Shown here: one piece after another, positions 56,267 to 64,000 of the stretch
Numbering within the stretch: position 1 is the stretch's first letter
How the letters are laid out: every line of letters begins with the position of its first letter
Made by a program: the position numbers and the translations under genes
Assembly: GCA_027487775.1 (NCBI GenBank)
Contig: JAIYCY010000009.1
Coordinates: 1-64,000 of the forward strand
DNA length: 64,000 nucleotides
Origin: Planctomycetaceae bacterium
Lineage (GTDB): Bacteria > Planctomycetota > Phycisphaerae > Tepidisphaerales > Tepidisphaeraceae
Direction: 5' to 3'
The notes under the pieces: model-generated
What the model was told of the DNA's origin: nothing
Database searches by the model: none
Seen by the model: only the letters and a program-made list of their open reading frames with translations

Positions 56267-57265
56267 TTACATCGTCATCGTTTCGACCGGCCCGGTGTCT
56301 GTGGCATCGGACGCCGGACCGGGAACGACAGGCGCATCGGGCGGAGTCGGTGGGACCGGTGGTGCGAAATCAGATTCGAGTTTCTCGATGCGCTCTCGCA
56401 GTTCCGAATCGATTGCAGACTTTTCTTCGTCGGTATTGAACGGGCCGCTGAAAACGGTCTTTCCTTCGGCGTCGGTGACGGTGACGCGTTTTCCGTCGAT
56501 GTTGGTCTCCATGCGGATGGTCTGCTTGCCATCGCTATGAATGATCACTCGATCACCTTGTGGAAGGATGCGCATAATGCGCGGGCGGATTTCTTTCAGT
56601 CCCTGCTCGATACGCTCGCGCATGTCTGGGAAGCGAAGCTCTGGGAGCCTTTGAAGTTCGGGGATCTCGCGAAGCCGTTCAAGGCCCGGGATGTCGCGAA
56701 GTTCGGTGATTTCGCCGAGGCGATCCATCCAGACCGCCGGCTCTGGGGCAAGTTCGCGTTCGCCGAGTTTGGCACGGATTTGAACGGGTTGACCCTTGCG
56801 AAGCACGGTCAATTCGATGTCCGTGCCCGCCGGCTTGATACGAATGAGCGTCGTCAGTTGTTCGACATTGATCAAAAGCTGGTCATCGAGCTTCTGCAAA
56901 ACGTCGTAAGTCTGCACGCCGGCCGCCTCGGCAGGTGAGCCGGGCGAGACGACCTCGACGATCAAACCGACCCCTTCTACCAGTCCCAGTTGGCTTGCAA
57001 GCTCCGGACGCGCTGGGCTGGTGCCCACTCCGAGATAGCTCACCTTCTTTGCAGGCATCGGGGCCGCAACACCAGCTTCGCCTTGAACGGCGATCCGTCC
57101 GTTGATTTGCACTGCCTGTCCGTCCTCGCCGGGCTGCGTGTGAATTCGGATCACAACTGGTTCGCTCGCGGTACCGTCATTGGCGAATGCGGACGCGCCA
57201 GACAGACTCGCGCAAACGAGGACCGCAACGCTCAAAGTATTCGACTTGAATTTCATGGAACGCAT
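56267..57265 (-). CDS. Exported PDZ-domain protein
   Basis: 332 residues; the ATG at 57265 has AAGGAG seven bases upstream. Signal peptide (TLSVAVLVCASLSGASAFA). The PDZ domain spans about 78-165 with YLGVGTS, GVGLIVEVVSPGSPAEAAGV and DVLQKLDDQLL. A Leu/Arg/Pro repeat segment (ITELRDIPGLERLREIPELQ) and a C-terminal Pro-rich tail follow. No protease domain is fused. Probably a periplasmic sensor or adaptor; third gene after the ECF sigma and putative anti-sigma genes, 145 bases downstream. Confidence 0.8.
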   Translation of the reverse strand: MRSMKFKSNTLSVAVLVCASLSGASAFANDGTASEPVVIRIHTQPGEDGQAVQINGRIAVQGEAGVAAPMPAKKVSYLGVGTSPARPELASQLGLVEGVGLIVEVVSPGSPAEAAGVQTYDVLQKLDDQLLINVEQLTTLIRIKPAGTDIELTVLRKGQPVQIRAKLGERELAPEPAVWMDRLGEITELRDIPGLERLREIPELQRLPELRFPDMRERIEQGLKEIRPRIMRILPQGDRVIIHSDGKQTIRMETNIDGKRVTVTDAEGKTVFSGPFNTDEEKSAIDSELRERIEKLESDFAPPVPPTPPDAPVVPGPASDATDTGPVETMTM

Positions 57266-57410
57266 CGTGCGTCTCCTTGCAGAAATGGTTTCTTATGGCC
57301 GAGTTGAAGTCAGACAACGCTCGACCTTCGAATCTCACATGCACTGCATGGATCTAGTGACGATTCGCTGTCAGCAGGTTGGAGCGACACGGCGTACTTC
57401 TGCACGCGCG

Positions 57411-57893
57411 TTACTGGGTTGGAAAATCAACCAAAATGACGTCCTGCTGCGGCGTGCCGAGCTCCGTGGAAATGCTCCCATCAGGAAGCGTCTTTCGCGT
57501 CTCCTCGAATTGCACCCGACGGATGACGCGTGCCGGCGTATGGTTGTCGAGCATCACGGTTCCGCCGTCGAAGCTTTCCCACCATTGAACTTTGGTCACC
57601 GGGCCTTCAGGACTCGACTGCGCGACGACCTGAGGCGAGTCTTCGATGCGAGGTGAATCGACGTAATAGGCCCAACCGACTGCGAGCAGGACGCCGGTAG
57701 CAAGCGTGGCGGCACACGTGACCCAGACGCTTGGGCGAGCCCAAAGAGGCGTGATGGGTTCGACGGCCGGCGCGGCAGGATGGGTGAGCGCGAACTTCGT
57801 AAACGCGGGCGCGGCGGCACCGATCATCGGGCCGAGCTTGCGCTTCATGTGCCCTCGAAGGAGTGCATCGAGTTTGTCATCGTCCAGCTTCAT
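57411..57893 (-). CDS. Single-pass membrane protein, putative anti-sigma factor
   Basis: 160 residues, starting inside the sigma gene by the ATGA overlap. The N-terminus (MKLDDDKLDALLRGHMKRKL) is a short charged helix like the start of sigma-binding domains. One transmembrane helix follows (about 57-76, WVTCAATLATGVLLAVGWAYY), then an exported beta-rich domain with VQWWESFDGGTVMLDN. There is no zinc HxxxCxxC motif, so it is not a classical ZAS protein. Position and topology support an anti-sigma role; direct evidence is lacking. Confidence 0.65.
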   Translation of the reverse strand: MKLDDDKLDALLRGHMKRKLGPMIGAAAPAFTKFALTHPAAPAVEPITPLWARPSVWVTCAATLATGVLLAVGWAYYVDSPRIEDSPQVVAQSSPEGPVTKVQWWESFDGGTVMLDNHTPARVIRRVQFEETRKTLPDGSISTELGTPQQDVILVDFPTQ

Positions 57894-58603
57894 GGAGTCA
57901 TCACCGCCCGCGGTTGCAACATGCTTTCGTCCATACCTTCATCAGATTTCAATGGTTTCGACCTACTCACTTCATCCCTCGACCGTTTCACATCACCTTT
58001 TGACCGATTCACATCTCCGTCCGATCGATCGATTTCTCCGCCCGAACGCCCCGCCTCGTCGCCGAAGTGGCGTTCGAGGGCTGCCTTCAAGGCCGACCGC
58101 GCCCTGCTCAATCTCATATCGACCGCCGCGGGTGACAGGTCGAGCAATTCGCCGATTTCTTTGCTGCTCAGGTCCTCGAAGTATCGGAGCGTGACGCAGG
58201 CGGCGCTGGTTTCATCGAGCGAGGAAATTGCCCGATCGACCAATCGCCGGACATCTGCCGACTCGAGCGGATCGTCCTGCGTGCGTCCGGATTCGCCATC
58301 AAGCACTTCATCGCCGACCAGCTTGAATCGCCTGACGGGCGACCGGTTCGTGTTGGTTGCCAGTCGTCGGACAGTTGTCGCAAGCCAGGGAACAAACTTG
58401 GTGACATCCTGAAGGTCGGCGAGTCGTTTCCAGCAGCGAATGAAGGCATCCTGCACCACATCCGATGCCGTCGCCGAGCATCGAACGCCCGCGTAGGCCA
58501 GAGCGACCATGCTCCTTTCATGACGCCGCACCAGCTCCGCGAACGCGGTGGCATTCCCGCGGCGGGCTTCGTCGACGAGTCGAGCGTCTGGCGTGCCGTC
58601 CAT
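57890..58603 (-). CDS. ECF-type RNA polymerase sigma factor with C-terminal repeat tail
   Basis: 237 residues from ATG 58603. Sigma region 2 (FAELVRRHERSMVALAYAGV, with DVVQDAFIRCWKRLADLQD) and region 4 (TLRYFEDLSSKEIGELLDLS) are complete; there is no region 1 or 3, as in ECF sigmas. After region 4 a charged tail has four seven-residue units: RSGGEID, RSDGDVN, RSKGDVK, RSRDEVS. First gene of the sigma/anti-sigma/PDZ operon. It directs RNA polymerase to its own set of promoters in response to an unknown envelope signal. Confidence 0.9.
   Translation of the reverse strand: MDGTPDARLVDEARRGNATAFAELVRRHERSMVALAYAGVRCSATASDVVQDAFIRCWKRLADLQDVTKFVPWLATTVRRLATNTNRSPVRRFKLVGDEVLDGESGRTQDDPLESADVRRLVDRAISSLDETSAACVTLRYFEDLSSKEIGELLDLSPAAVDMRLSRARSALKAALERHFGDEAGRSGGEIDRSDGDVNRSKGDVKRSRDEVSRSKPLKSDEGMDESMLQPRAVMTP
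57956..58048 (-). repeat. 21-bp degenerate tandem repeat in the sigma factor gene
   Basis: Four and a half units of about 21 bases encode R-S-x-G/D-D/E-V/I-x. The units differ at third positions and at some codons, so the repeat is not recent in every copy. Confidence 0.75.
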
Positions 58604-58689
58604 CTGCAATCATCCTATCCACCAGCTAGACAATCCACACAACCCAACCTAACAACCGCAGGATCGATTCCAGTTCCTTGAATCGAGTC

Positions 58690-58720
58690 GGCCCGCTCCA
58701 CCAAGAGGCGAAAGCGGGCC
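58690..58720. terminator. Hairpin after the PEP-CTERM repeat-protein gene
   Basis: GGCCCGCT (58690-58697) and AGCGGGCC (58713-58720) make a perfect 8-bp stem with a 15-base loop, 37 bases past the stop at 58758 and upstream of the sigma gene. No U-run follows. Confidence 0.4.
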
Positions 58721-58757
58721 AACGAGAAGATGAAATCGACGATAAACGACTCAGGAA

Positions 58758-61700
58758 TCAGTCTTTACGATTGCCGACGCCGGCCGCATCGCCTGGCATT
58801 CGCCGACTTCGACGAAGCCCGAGCGTCAATCCACCCGAGATCAGTCCGAGTACCATCGGCTCAGGAACAGCCGCGCGGGCAGACGTCCAGTCCGTGACGA
58901 AATCCTCGCCCGCCATTGCAGTGAGCTGCGCCTCTTCGGCTCCGCCAAACGTCCCCCCGTAGCTCCGCGCAAGGGCCAGCAGGTCGGTGAAGTTCACCAG
59001 TCCATCGTAGGTGACATCACCATCACGCCAGACCTTGCCGGAACCTCCTTCATAGTTCCGAGCCAGGGCGACCAGATCAGTGAAATTCACAACGCGGTCG
59101 AGATTCGTATCTCCCGCGAGTGTCGCCAAGACGAGGACGGCCGTCCCATCGGCGCCCTGACCATAGAACGCCCCGCCACCGACGCCAAGGATATCGCTCG
59201 CCTCTGCGTAGCCGATCGATCGGTTGTTGGTCGACGTCACCACGCTGCTGTTGATGCCGGCAGCGCCGTTCCAGTTGCCACCGTTGTAACCCGCGGCCAG
59301 ATACCCGCGGATGGTCGCGATAGGGCTGGCACCGTTGTAATCGACGATCAGGGCATGATCCGTAACATCCACACGACCGCCGTTGCTGATGGTGAGTCCG
59401 CTGACCTTACTCGTGCCTGTGTTCCCACCGCCGGCGCTGATCCGGACAGTACCAGCATGCTGTGCGTCGATCGCGGGGCCGCGAATGGACTGATAACCCA
59501 TATTCGAGCTTGACTGGCCACTCACCAAGCCCGAACCCGTGACCGGGCCGAGGTTGCCGACAGCGGAATTGCGTGATTCGAGGAAGCTGCCGACGTCGAC
59601 GACGATCGGCCCGACTCCGCCGAAGTACCCTCCGCTCTCGCCGGCCAGGTAGAGCGTCGCGCCGTTGCTCGCGCGGAGCGTGCCGTTGTTGGTGAAGGTC
59701 ACGTTCGAGCCATTGTTCTGGGCATCGATGTACAAGCCGCCAAAGATGCTCGCGCTGCCGGGCACGTTAGCGTGGATCGTGCCATGATTGACGATGACAG
59801 TCGATCCCGCACCGAGCGAGCCGCTTCCGCGAACGGTTTGTCCCGCGCCGAAGGTGACGTCGCCTCCGCCGGTGATCTGGGCCGTGCCATCCTGATTCGA
59901 CGCAAAGACGATCGATCCAGCGCCGGTGAAGGCCACGCTACTTTCCGGGTCAAGATACGCGTGACTTCCTTCCCCGAAAGTCATCGTGCCGTTGTTCTCG
60001 ATGGTTCCGTAGGCGTAAAGGCGGTTGCCCGCACTGACGAGCAGGTTGGACCCGCTGGTGAGCCTGATATTGCCCAGCACCGCGGCCGTTCCGGAATTCG
60101 TCGTGCCTACGCGAATGAGGCCTGCACCGCTGGTGCTCAAAGAGCCGCCTTCGAGGTAAGCCAGGTTGCGTAGCTCGACGGCCGAGCCCGCGCCCACCGC
60201 GCGAGTGACGGCGGTCGGAGCCTGCGTGAAGCGCCCGCCGTTCTCTCCGGCGTAGTACAGGATGCCGCCGTTCGTAGCCTCGGCGATGTTGTTGTTCGTG
60301 AAGGTCACGTTCACGCCGTCGTTCTGAGCGTCGAAGTAAAGTCCACCTCCGCTGACATCGGCGCGGATCGTGCCGTTGTTGGTGATGACCGTCGATCCCG
60401 CACTCAGATTGCCCGTGCCATGAATGAGGTGTGACGCGCCGTTGATGAGTTGGCCGGAATCGATGGATGCGAAACCGGATGAGCCACTCGGTAGAAGCTG
60501 GAGATCGCCGCTGCCCTGCAAGGTCACGGTACCTGACATCGACACATAGCTGTGGTTGGCCGCCGGGCTGACAGTGATGCTGCCGTTGTTGGTGATGGTG
60601 TTGGCGAGGTAGAGGCGGGTGTTGTTTTCCGAGTCGAACTTCGAGCCTGTGGTCAATGTCAGTCCGTCAAGCGTGGCCGTGTGGTTGGCCGGCAAGCGTG
60701 CGATCCCCGACGACGCCGTGGTGATCGATCCGCCACTGAGATATGCGCCATTGAGAATCTGGAAAATGGACCCGGCTCCCGTGGCACTGGTAACGCCCGA
60801 GGGTCCTTGGATGAATCGTCCGCCGTTCTCGCCAGCATACGAGAGTGTCGATCCTGCAGTGGCGCGGGCAACATTGTTGTTCGTAAACGTGTTATCGGCG
60901 CCGTTGTTCTGGGCATCGATATAAAGCCCGGTACCCGGGCCAGCGTTCGCTTCAATCAAGCCGTGGTTGATGATGACCACACTCCCAGCACCCAGATAGC
61001 CACTCCCGCGAATGGTGTGCGTGGCCGTGTTGGTGAGCAGGCTGTTGTTACCGTCCACCTGAGCGTAGGCGCCCGAACCCGTATTCATCACGAGGGCGCC
61101 GCTGCCGTTGAGTGTGACGTTGCTGCCCAGTGTCCAGTAGGTGTGATTGGGACCGGGTTTGAGCGTGAACGAGCCGGTGTTGTGGATCGCACCGTTGACG
61201 AACATGCGAACATTGTTCTGCAGTTCGAACGCGCCGGAGTTGGTGAGGGTGGAAATGGTTGCGACATGGTTCGCCGCCACCTGAACCAGTCCGCCGCCGC
61301 TTGTGGTGAGTGTTCCTCCGGTCAGCACCGCGCCATTGATGATCTGAACGACCGAGCCGGTGCCAACCGCACGGGTGATGCCGGTGGTGCCTTGGGCGAA
61401 CGCTCCTCCGGAATCGCCAGCATAGGTGACACTGCCGCCGCCTGTGGCTTCGACCAGATTATTGTTGGTGAAGGTCACACTACTGCCGGCATTTTGAGCA
61501 TCGATGTAGAGGCCTGCCCCAAATATGTCAGCACGAATCACACCACTGTTCAGGATCGGCACACCACCAGCGCCCAGATAACCCGTTCCGCGGATCGTAT
61601 GCGATGCGCTGTTGGTCAACAGGCTGCCGTTGCCATCGATCTGGGCAGAGCCACCCGAGCCCGCTTCCAGATGAAGTGTGCCGCTGCCATTGAGCGTTAG

Positions 61701-62663
61701 GGGTGCGTCAATCGTCATATACGTGTGATTGGCCGCCGGTGACATGTAGATGTTGCCCGAATTGTTGAGCGTGCCGGACCACCACGTTCGCGTGTTGTTT
61801 CTTGCGCGGTAGGTGCCAGACAGCGACGAGGGGCTGATTCGGGCGGAATGTCCGGATTCGGTGACAATCTCGCCCCCGCCCGTAGTCGAAAGAACGCCCG
61901 AGGTGATCGTTGCACCGTAGACCAGGCGAACGATCGAGCCCGCGCCATGGGCCTGAATACTGCCCCCCGTGGAGTCGAGGGGCCCGCCACTTTCGCCCGA
62001 TAGCGTCAGCGTCGCGCCATTAACGGACCGGAGTGTGCCAAGACTGGTAACGCCGCTGCCGTTCCAGAAATCCCAGTAGAGTTCGCGCGCGGCCAAATTG
62101 GCCTCGACGATCCCGGAAGCGCCGACATCCAGCCGCACACCGCCCCAGATGTAACCGCCTCCGCGAATCGTCTTGTTCAGGGTGACCTGACTGTTATTCC
62201 CGTTGATCTGGGCATAGCCGCCCGACGTCCCGTTGGCCATGTCGATCACGCCCGCGCCGGAGAGCGTGCCGGTCGCGTAGAGGTTGAATGTGGTCACGTT
62301 GATTCCGGGAGCCAAGAGAAGATTGCCGCCTCCGGAGATGCTTCCATAAGCGTTCAACGTGGTGTTGTTTTGAACGGTGAGTGAGTCGCCGGTGTCGATG
62401 GTGAGATTCGCGACATGACCCGACGTGTGGGGGCCAAGATTGACATTCACTAGAGCGGTGGACGCATTGAGGACCGCGCTCAGCCCGCTGTGTGGAACGC
62501 CCGCCGACCAGTTGGCACTGTTTCCCCAGTCTCCGTGATGAGCCCCGATATAGGTTGTTTGCCCGCGGGCCATCGAGGCGGTGAGGGCCGCGATCAACAA
62601 TGATCCAGCCACCGAAGCGGCGGCAAACTGGAGAACATACGACGGATGTTCAGCCACTTTCAT
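58758..62663 (-). CDS. Giant exported beta-helix repeat protein with dockerin-like repeats and PEP-CTERM tail
   Basis: 1301 residues; GGGAG precedes the ATG. Signal peptide (LQFAAASVAGSLLIAALTAS), then GDWGNSANWSAGVP, common at the start of such proteins. Five modules of about 190-197 residues follow, each marked by HTIRGxGxLGAGS and NNG-rich lines such as GGLYFDAQNDG, typical of parallel beta-helix stacks. About 1184-1239: two dockerin-type units (DTNLDRVVNFTDLVALARNY and DGDVTYDGLVNFTDL). PEP motif at 1267-1269, a hydrophobic stretch and RRSRR. Thirteen residues follow the basic cluster, which is unusual. Surface or matrix protein, probably sorted by an exosortase. Confidence 0.9.
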   Translation of the reverse strand: MKVAEHPSYVLQFAAASVAGSLLIAALTASMARGQTTYIGAHHGDWGNSANWSAGVPHSGLSAVLNASTALVNVNLGPHTSGHVANLTIDTGDSLTVQNNTTLNAYGSISGGGNLLLAPGINVTTFNLYATGTLSGAGVIDMANGTSGGYAQINGNNSQVTLNKTIRGGGYIWGGVRLDVGASGIVEANLAARELYWDFWNGSGVTSLGTLRSVNGATLTLSGESGGPLDSTGGSIQAHGAGSIVRLVYGATITSGVLSTTGGGEIVTESGHSARISPSSLSGTYRARNNTRTWWSGTLNNSGNIYMSPAANHTYMTIDAPLTLNGSGTLHLEAGSGGSAQIDGNGSLLTNSASHTIRGTGYLGAGGVPILNSGVIRADIFGAGLYIDAQNAGSSVTFTNNNLVEATGGGSVTYAGDSGGAFAQGTTGITRAVGTGSVVQIINGAVLTGGTLTTSGGGLVQVAANHVATISTLTNSGAFELQNNVRMFVNGAIHNTGSFTLKPGPNHTYWTLGSNVTLNGSGALVMNTGSGAYAQVDGNNSLLTNTATHTIRGSGYLGAGSVVIINHGLIEANAGPGTGLYIDAQNNGADNTFTNNNVARATAGSTLSYAGENGGRFIQGPSGVTSATGAGSIFQILNGAYLSGGSITTASSGIARLPANHTATLDGLTLTTGSKFDSENNTRLYLANTITNNGSITVSPAANHSYVSMSGTVTLQGSGDLQLLPSGSSGFASIDSGQLINGASHLIHGTGNLSAGSTVITNNGTIRADVSGGGLYFDAQNDGVNVTFTNNNIAEATNGGILYYAGENGGRFTQAPTAVTRAVGAGSAVELRNLAYLEGGSLSTSGAGLIRVGTTNSGTAAVLGNIRLTSGSNLLVSAGNRLYAYGTIENNGTMTFGEGSHAYLDPESSVAFTGAGSIVFASNQDGTAQITGGGDVTFGAGQTVRGSGSLGAGSTVIVNHGTIHANVPGSASIFGGLYIDAQNNGSNVTFTNNGTLRASNGATLYLAGESGGYFGGVGPIVVDVGSFLESRNSAVGNLGPVTGSGLVSGQSSSNMGYQSIRGPAIDAQHAGTVRISAGGGNTGTSKVSGLTISNGGRVDVTDHALIVDYNGASPIATIRGYLAAGYNGGNWNGAAGINSSVVTSTNNRSIGYAEASDILGVGGGAFYGQGADGTAVLVLATLAGDTNLDRVVNFTDLVALARNYEGGSGKVWRDGDVTYDGLVNFTDLLALARSYGGTFGGAEEAQLTAMAGEDFVTDWTSARAAVPEPMVLGLISGGLTLGLRRSRRMPGDAAGVGNRKD

Positions 62664-62689
62664 GTTGCTCCCTGTCAGAGGCGATGGTT

Positions 62690-62713
62690 ATCAGAACCAC
62701 CACATATTCTGAT
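62690..62713. promoter_or_regulatory. Inverted repeat upstream of the PEP-CTERM gene
   Basis: ATCAGAA and TTCTGAT form a perfect 7-bp palindrome with a 10-base spacer, 27 bases before the ATG of the repeat protein. It could be an operator or a 5' leader hairpin. Confidence 0.35.
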
Positions 62714-62804
62714 CAAGGGCGTTGGCATCGTCGATGTGATTTGTCCGAGGTTCGTGCGAATTCGCTCGAAAGTGCCAAACTGTCGCACTCTGACTCGGGC
62801 GGGC

Positions 62805-64000
62805 TCAGGCTTTGACCCGTCGGCGTAGCGACAGTGCCGCCACGCCAGCGATCAGACCGAGGGTCGCTGGCTCGGGGATGGCGGTACGCGCGGCGTTCCA
62901 ATCGGTGATGAAATCTGCACCCGCGATATCGCTCAGTAACGACGCCTCAGACGAACTAAGCGATAGCCCGTAGTTTCTGGCCAGAGTGAGCAGGTCGGTG
63001 AAGTTAACCAGTCCATCGTAGTTGAAGTCTCCGTCGCTCCAGACTTTGCCCGCCGTCGGATTGTAGTTGCGGGCCAGAGCGAGCAGGTCGACAAAGTTCA
63101 CCGATCGGTCGAGATTGGTATCGCCTTCGAGCGTAAAGAGGATCAGAACGCTCGTGCCGTCAGCCGGTCGTCCGAAGAACATCCCGCCGGTCGGGCCGAG
63201 GAGGCTGCTTGCTTCGCCGTATCCGATGGCGCGTCCGTTGTTGTTCGCGAGGCTGCTGACGATTCCGTTGGCTCCGAACCAAGTCCCCGTCGATCGACCC
63301 GTGGTCAACTGCGTCCGAACCGAAGCGGCGGGCGAAGCGCCGGTGTAGTTGAAGACCACGCCATGATCTGCGATGTCGACCCGGCCGTTGGACACGATCG
63401 TGATCGAATCGGTGACCACACTGATGCCTGCATTGCCTCCACCGGCGGTGAGTCGAAGCACACCGTTGACGGTGGCTTCGATCGAGCCGACGTTGAAGTT
63501 CTGGAAGCTCAAGGTCGAACCCGTATTGGTGGCTCGCAGTGTGCCCGGACCCGTGACAGCGCCAAGCGTACCGCCGGTGTTGGCTCCGGCTTCGATGAAA
63601 CTACCGGCATCGACGACGAGCGGCCCGGTGCCCGAATATAACGCCGTACCGACACCTTCACTCAGTTCCAAAATGCCGCCGTTGGTTGCCCGAAGCGTGC
63701 CATTGTTGGCAAAGCCTGAGGCATTGGGGAGTAACCGCAGCGTCGAATCAGTCACATTCGCGAGGATCAGTCCATTGTTGGTGATCTGAGTGGTTGTCGA
63801 GAACCCGATGTTGCCAAACCCTCGAATCGTGTGGCCTGCGCTGTTGATGATGTGATCGGCGACGCCATTCACATTCGCATTGTCGTAGAGCCACGAAGCC
63901 GAGCCGACCAACTCAACCGCGCCGGTTCCCGCGAAGGTGAAAGTGCCGCTGGTACCGAGGTAGGTGTTACCGCCGGTCGAGTTGACACGGATGACGTTGT
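62805..64000 (-). CDS. Second dockerin-like/PEP-CTERM repeat protein (N-terminus beyond the window)
   Basis: Open through the right edge; at least 398 residues. The visible part begins NVIRVNSTGGNTYLGTSGTF and has the same beta-helix style as its neighbour (HTIRGFGNIGFS, NNGTLRATNGG). Two dockerin-type units (DTNLDRSVNFVDLLALARNY, DGDFNYDGLVNFTDL) precede AIPEPATLGLIAGVAALSLRRRVKA, a standard PEP-CTERM end. It lies upstream of the first repeat protein on the same strand with a 141-base gap, so the pair probably arose by duplication. Partial in this window. Confidence 0.85.
   Translation of the reverse strand, partial: NVIRVNSTGGNTYLGTSGTFTFAGTGAVELVGSASWLYDNANVNGVADHIINSAGHTIRGFGNIGFSTTTQITNNGLILANVTDSTLRLLPNASGFANNGTLRATNGGILELSEGVGTALYSGTGPLVVDAGSFIEAGANTGGTLGAVTGPGTLRATNTGSTLSFQNFNVGSIEATVNGVLRLTAGGGNAGISVVTDSITIVSNGRVDIADHGVVFNYTGASPAASVRTQLTTGRSTGTWFGANGIVSSLANNNGRAIGYGEASSLLGPTGGMFFGRPADGTSVLILFTLEGDTNLDRSVNFVDLLALARNYNPTAGKVWSDGDFNYDGLVNFTDLLTLARNYGLSLSSSEASLLSDIAGADFITDWNAARTAIPEPATLGLIAGVAALSLRRRVKA

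Noticed and set aside
60552..61700. 382-residue plus-strand frame in the giant PEP-CTERM gene
   Set aside because: Antisense of the repeat modules; its apparent repeats mirror those of the real protein.
58758..62663. Regular repeats that could suggest a CRISPR or satellite array
   Set aside because: The repeats are about 580 bases long, degenerate and in frame; they are protein modules.

Overview
The window reads as chromosomal DNA of a free-living bacterium of the phylum Planctomycetota, most probably a Phycisphaerae-type lineage. The pointers are high GC, many weak or absent Shine-Dalgarno sites, two giant exported proteins that combine dockerin-like repeats with a PEP-CTERM tail, a DUF4159 protein, and secreted families common in planctomycetes. 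This placement is inferred from gene content; there is no rRNA gene in the window. No phage, insertion sequence, CRISPR array or integrase is visible. One tRNA (Cys, GCA) is present.

Layout. 1-9 kb: a lower-GC orphan gene, threonine synthase, a divergent NtrC-type sigma-54 activator, methionyl-tRNA synthetase, a stand-alone ATP synthase gamma gene and two exported proteins. 8.8-18.9 kb (minus): five genes with overlapping ends, addB-addA-HAD phosphatase-truD-2-hydroxyacid dehydrogenase, centred on double-strand-break repair. 19-24.6 kb (plus): an RNase HII-like protein, a Sua5-like/LMW-phosphatase fusion next to rpiB, pyrF, a peroxiredoxin and argC. 24.6-34.5 kb: recJ, an M48 membrane peptidase, valS, rsmD, tRNA-Cys, xylulokinase and an exonuclease with a WYL-like tail. 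34.9-41.6 kb (minus): PfkB sugar kinase, TIM-barrel sugar isomerase, miaB, a lipoprotein, a DUF3891-like protein and a polysaccharide flippase. 42-46.8 kb (plus): an S55 (SpoIVB-like) protease, a beta-propeller protein and rpmH. 47-52.1 kb (minus): Mrp ATPase, a GDPD-like lipoprotein, DUF4159 protein and a phosphodiesterase. 52.2-64 kb: an exported zinc metalloprotease, a STAS protein, an ECF sigma/putative anti-sigma/PDZ operon, and two tandem dockerin/PEP-CTERM repeat proteins, the second cut by the window edge.

Most genes are ordinary housekeeping (translation, amino-acid and pyrimidine synthesis, recombination). The less ordinary material is: the Sua5-like/phosphatase fusion whose active site carries the protein-arginine phosphatase signature; the RNase HII-like protein with an altered junction-sensing motif; the S55 protease whose Ser and His motifs are in the opposite order to SpoIVB, paired with a propeller; the exonuclease-WYL fusion; the ECF sigma factor with a C-terminal seven-residue tandem repeat; and an NtrC activator with GAFTNA in place of GAFTGA. 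I found no wholly new multi-gene system that I can defend, but these are the places to look.
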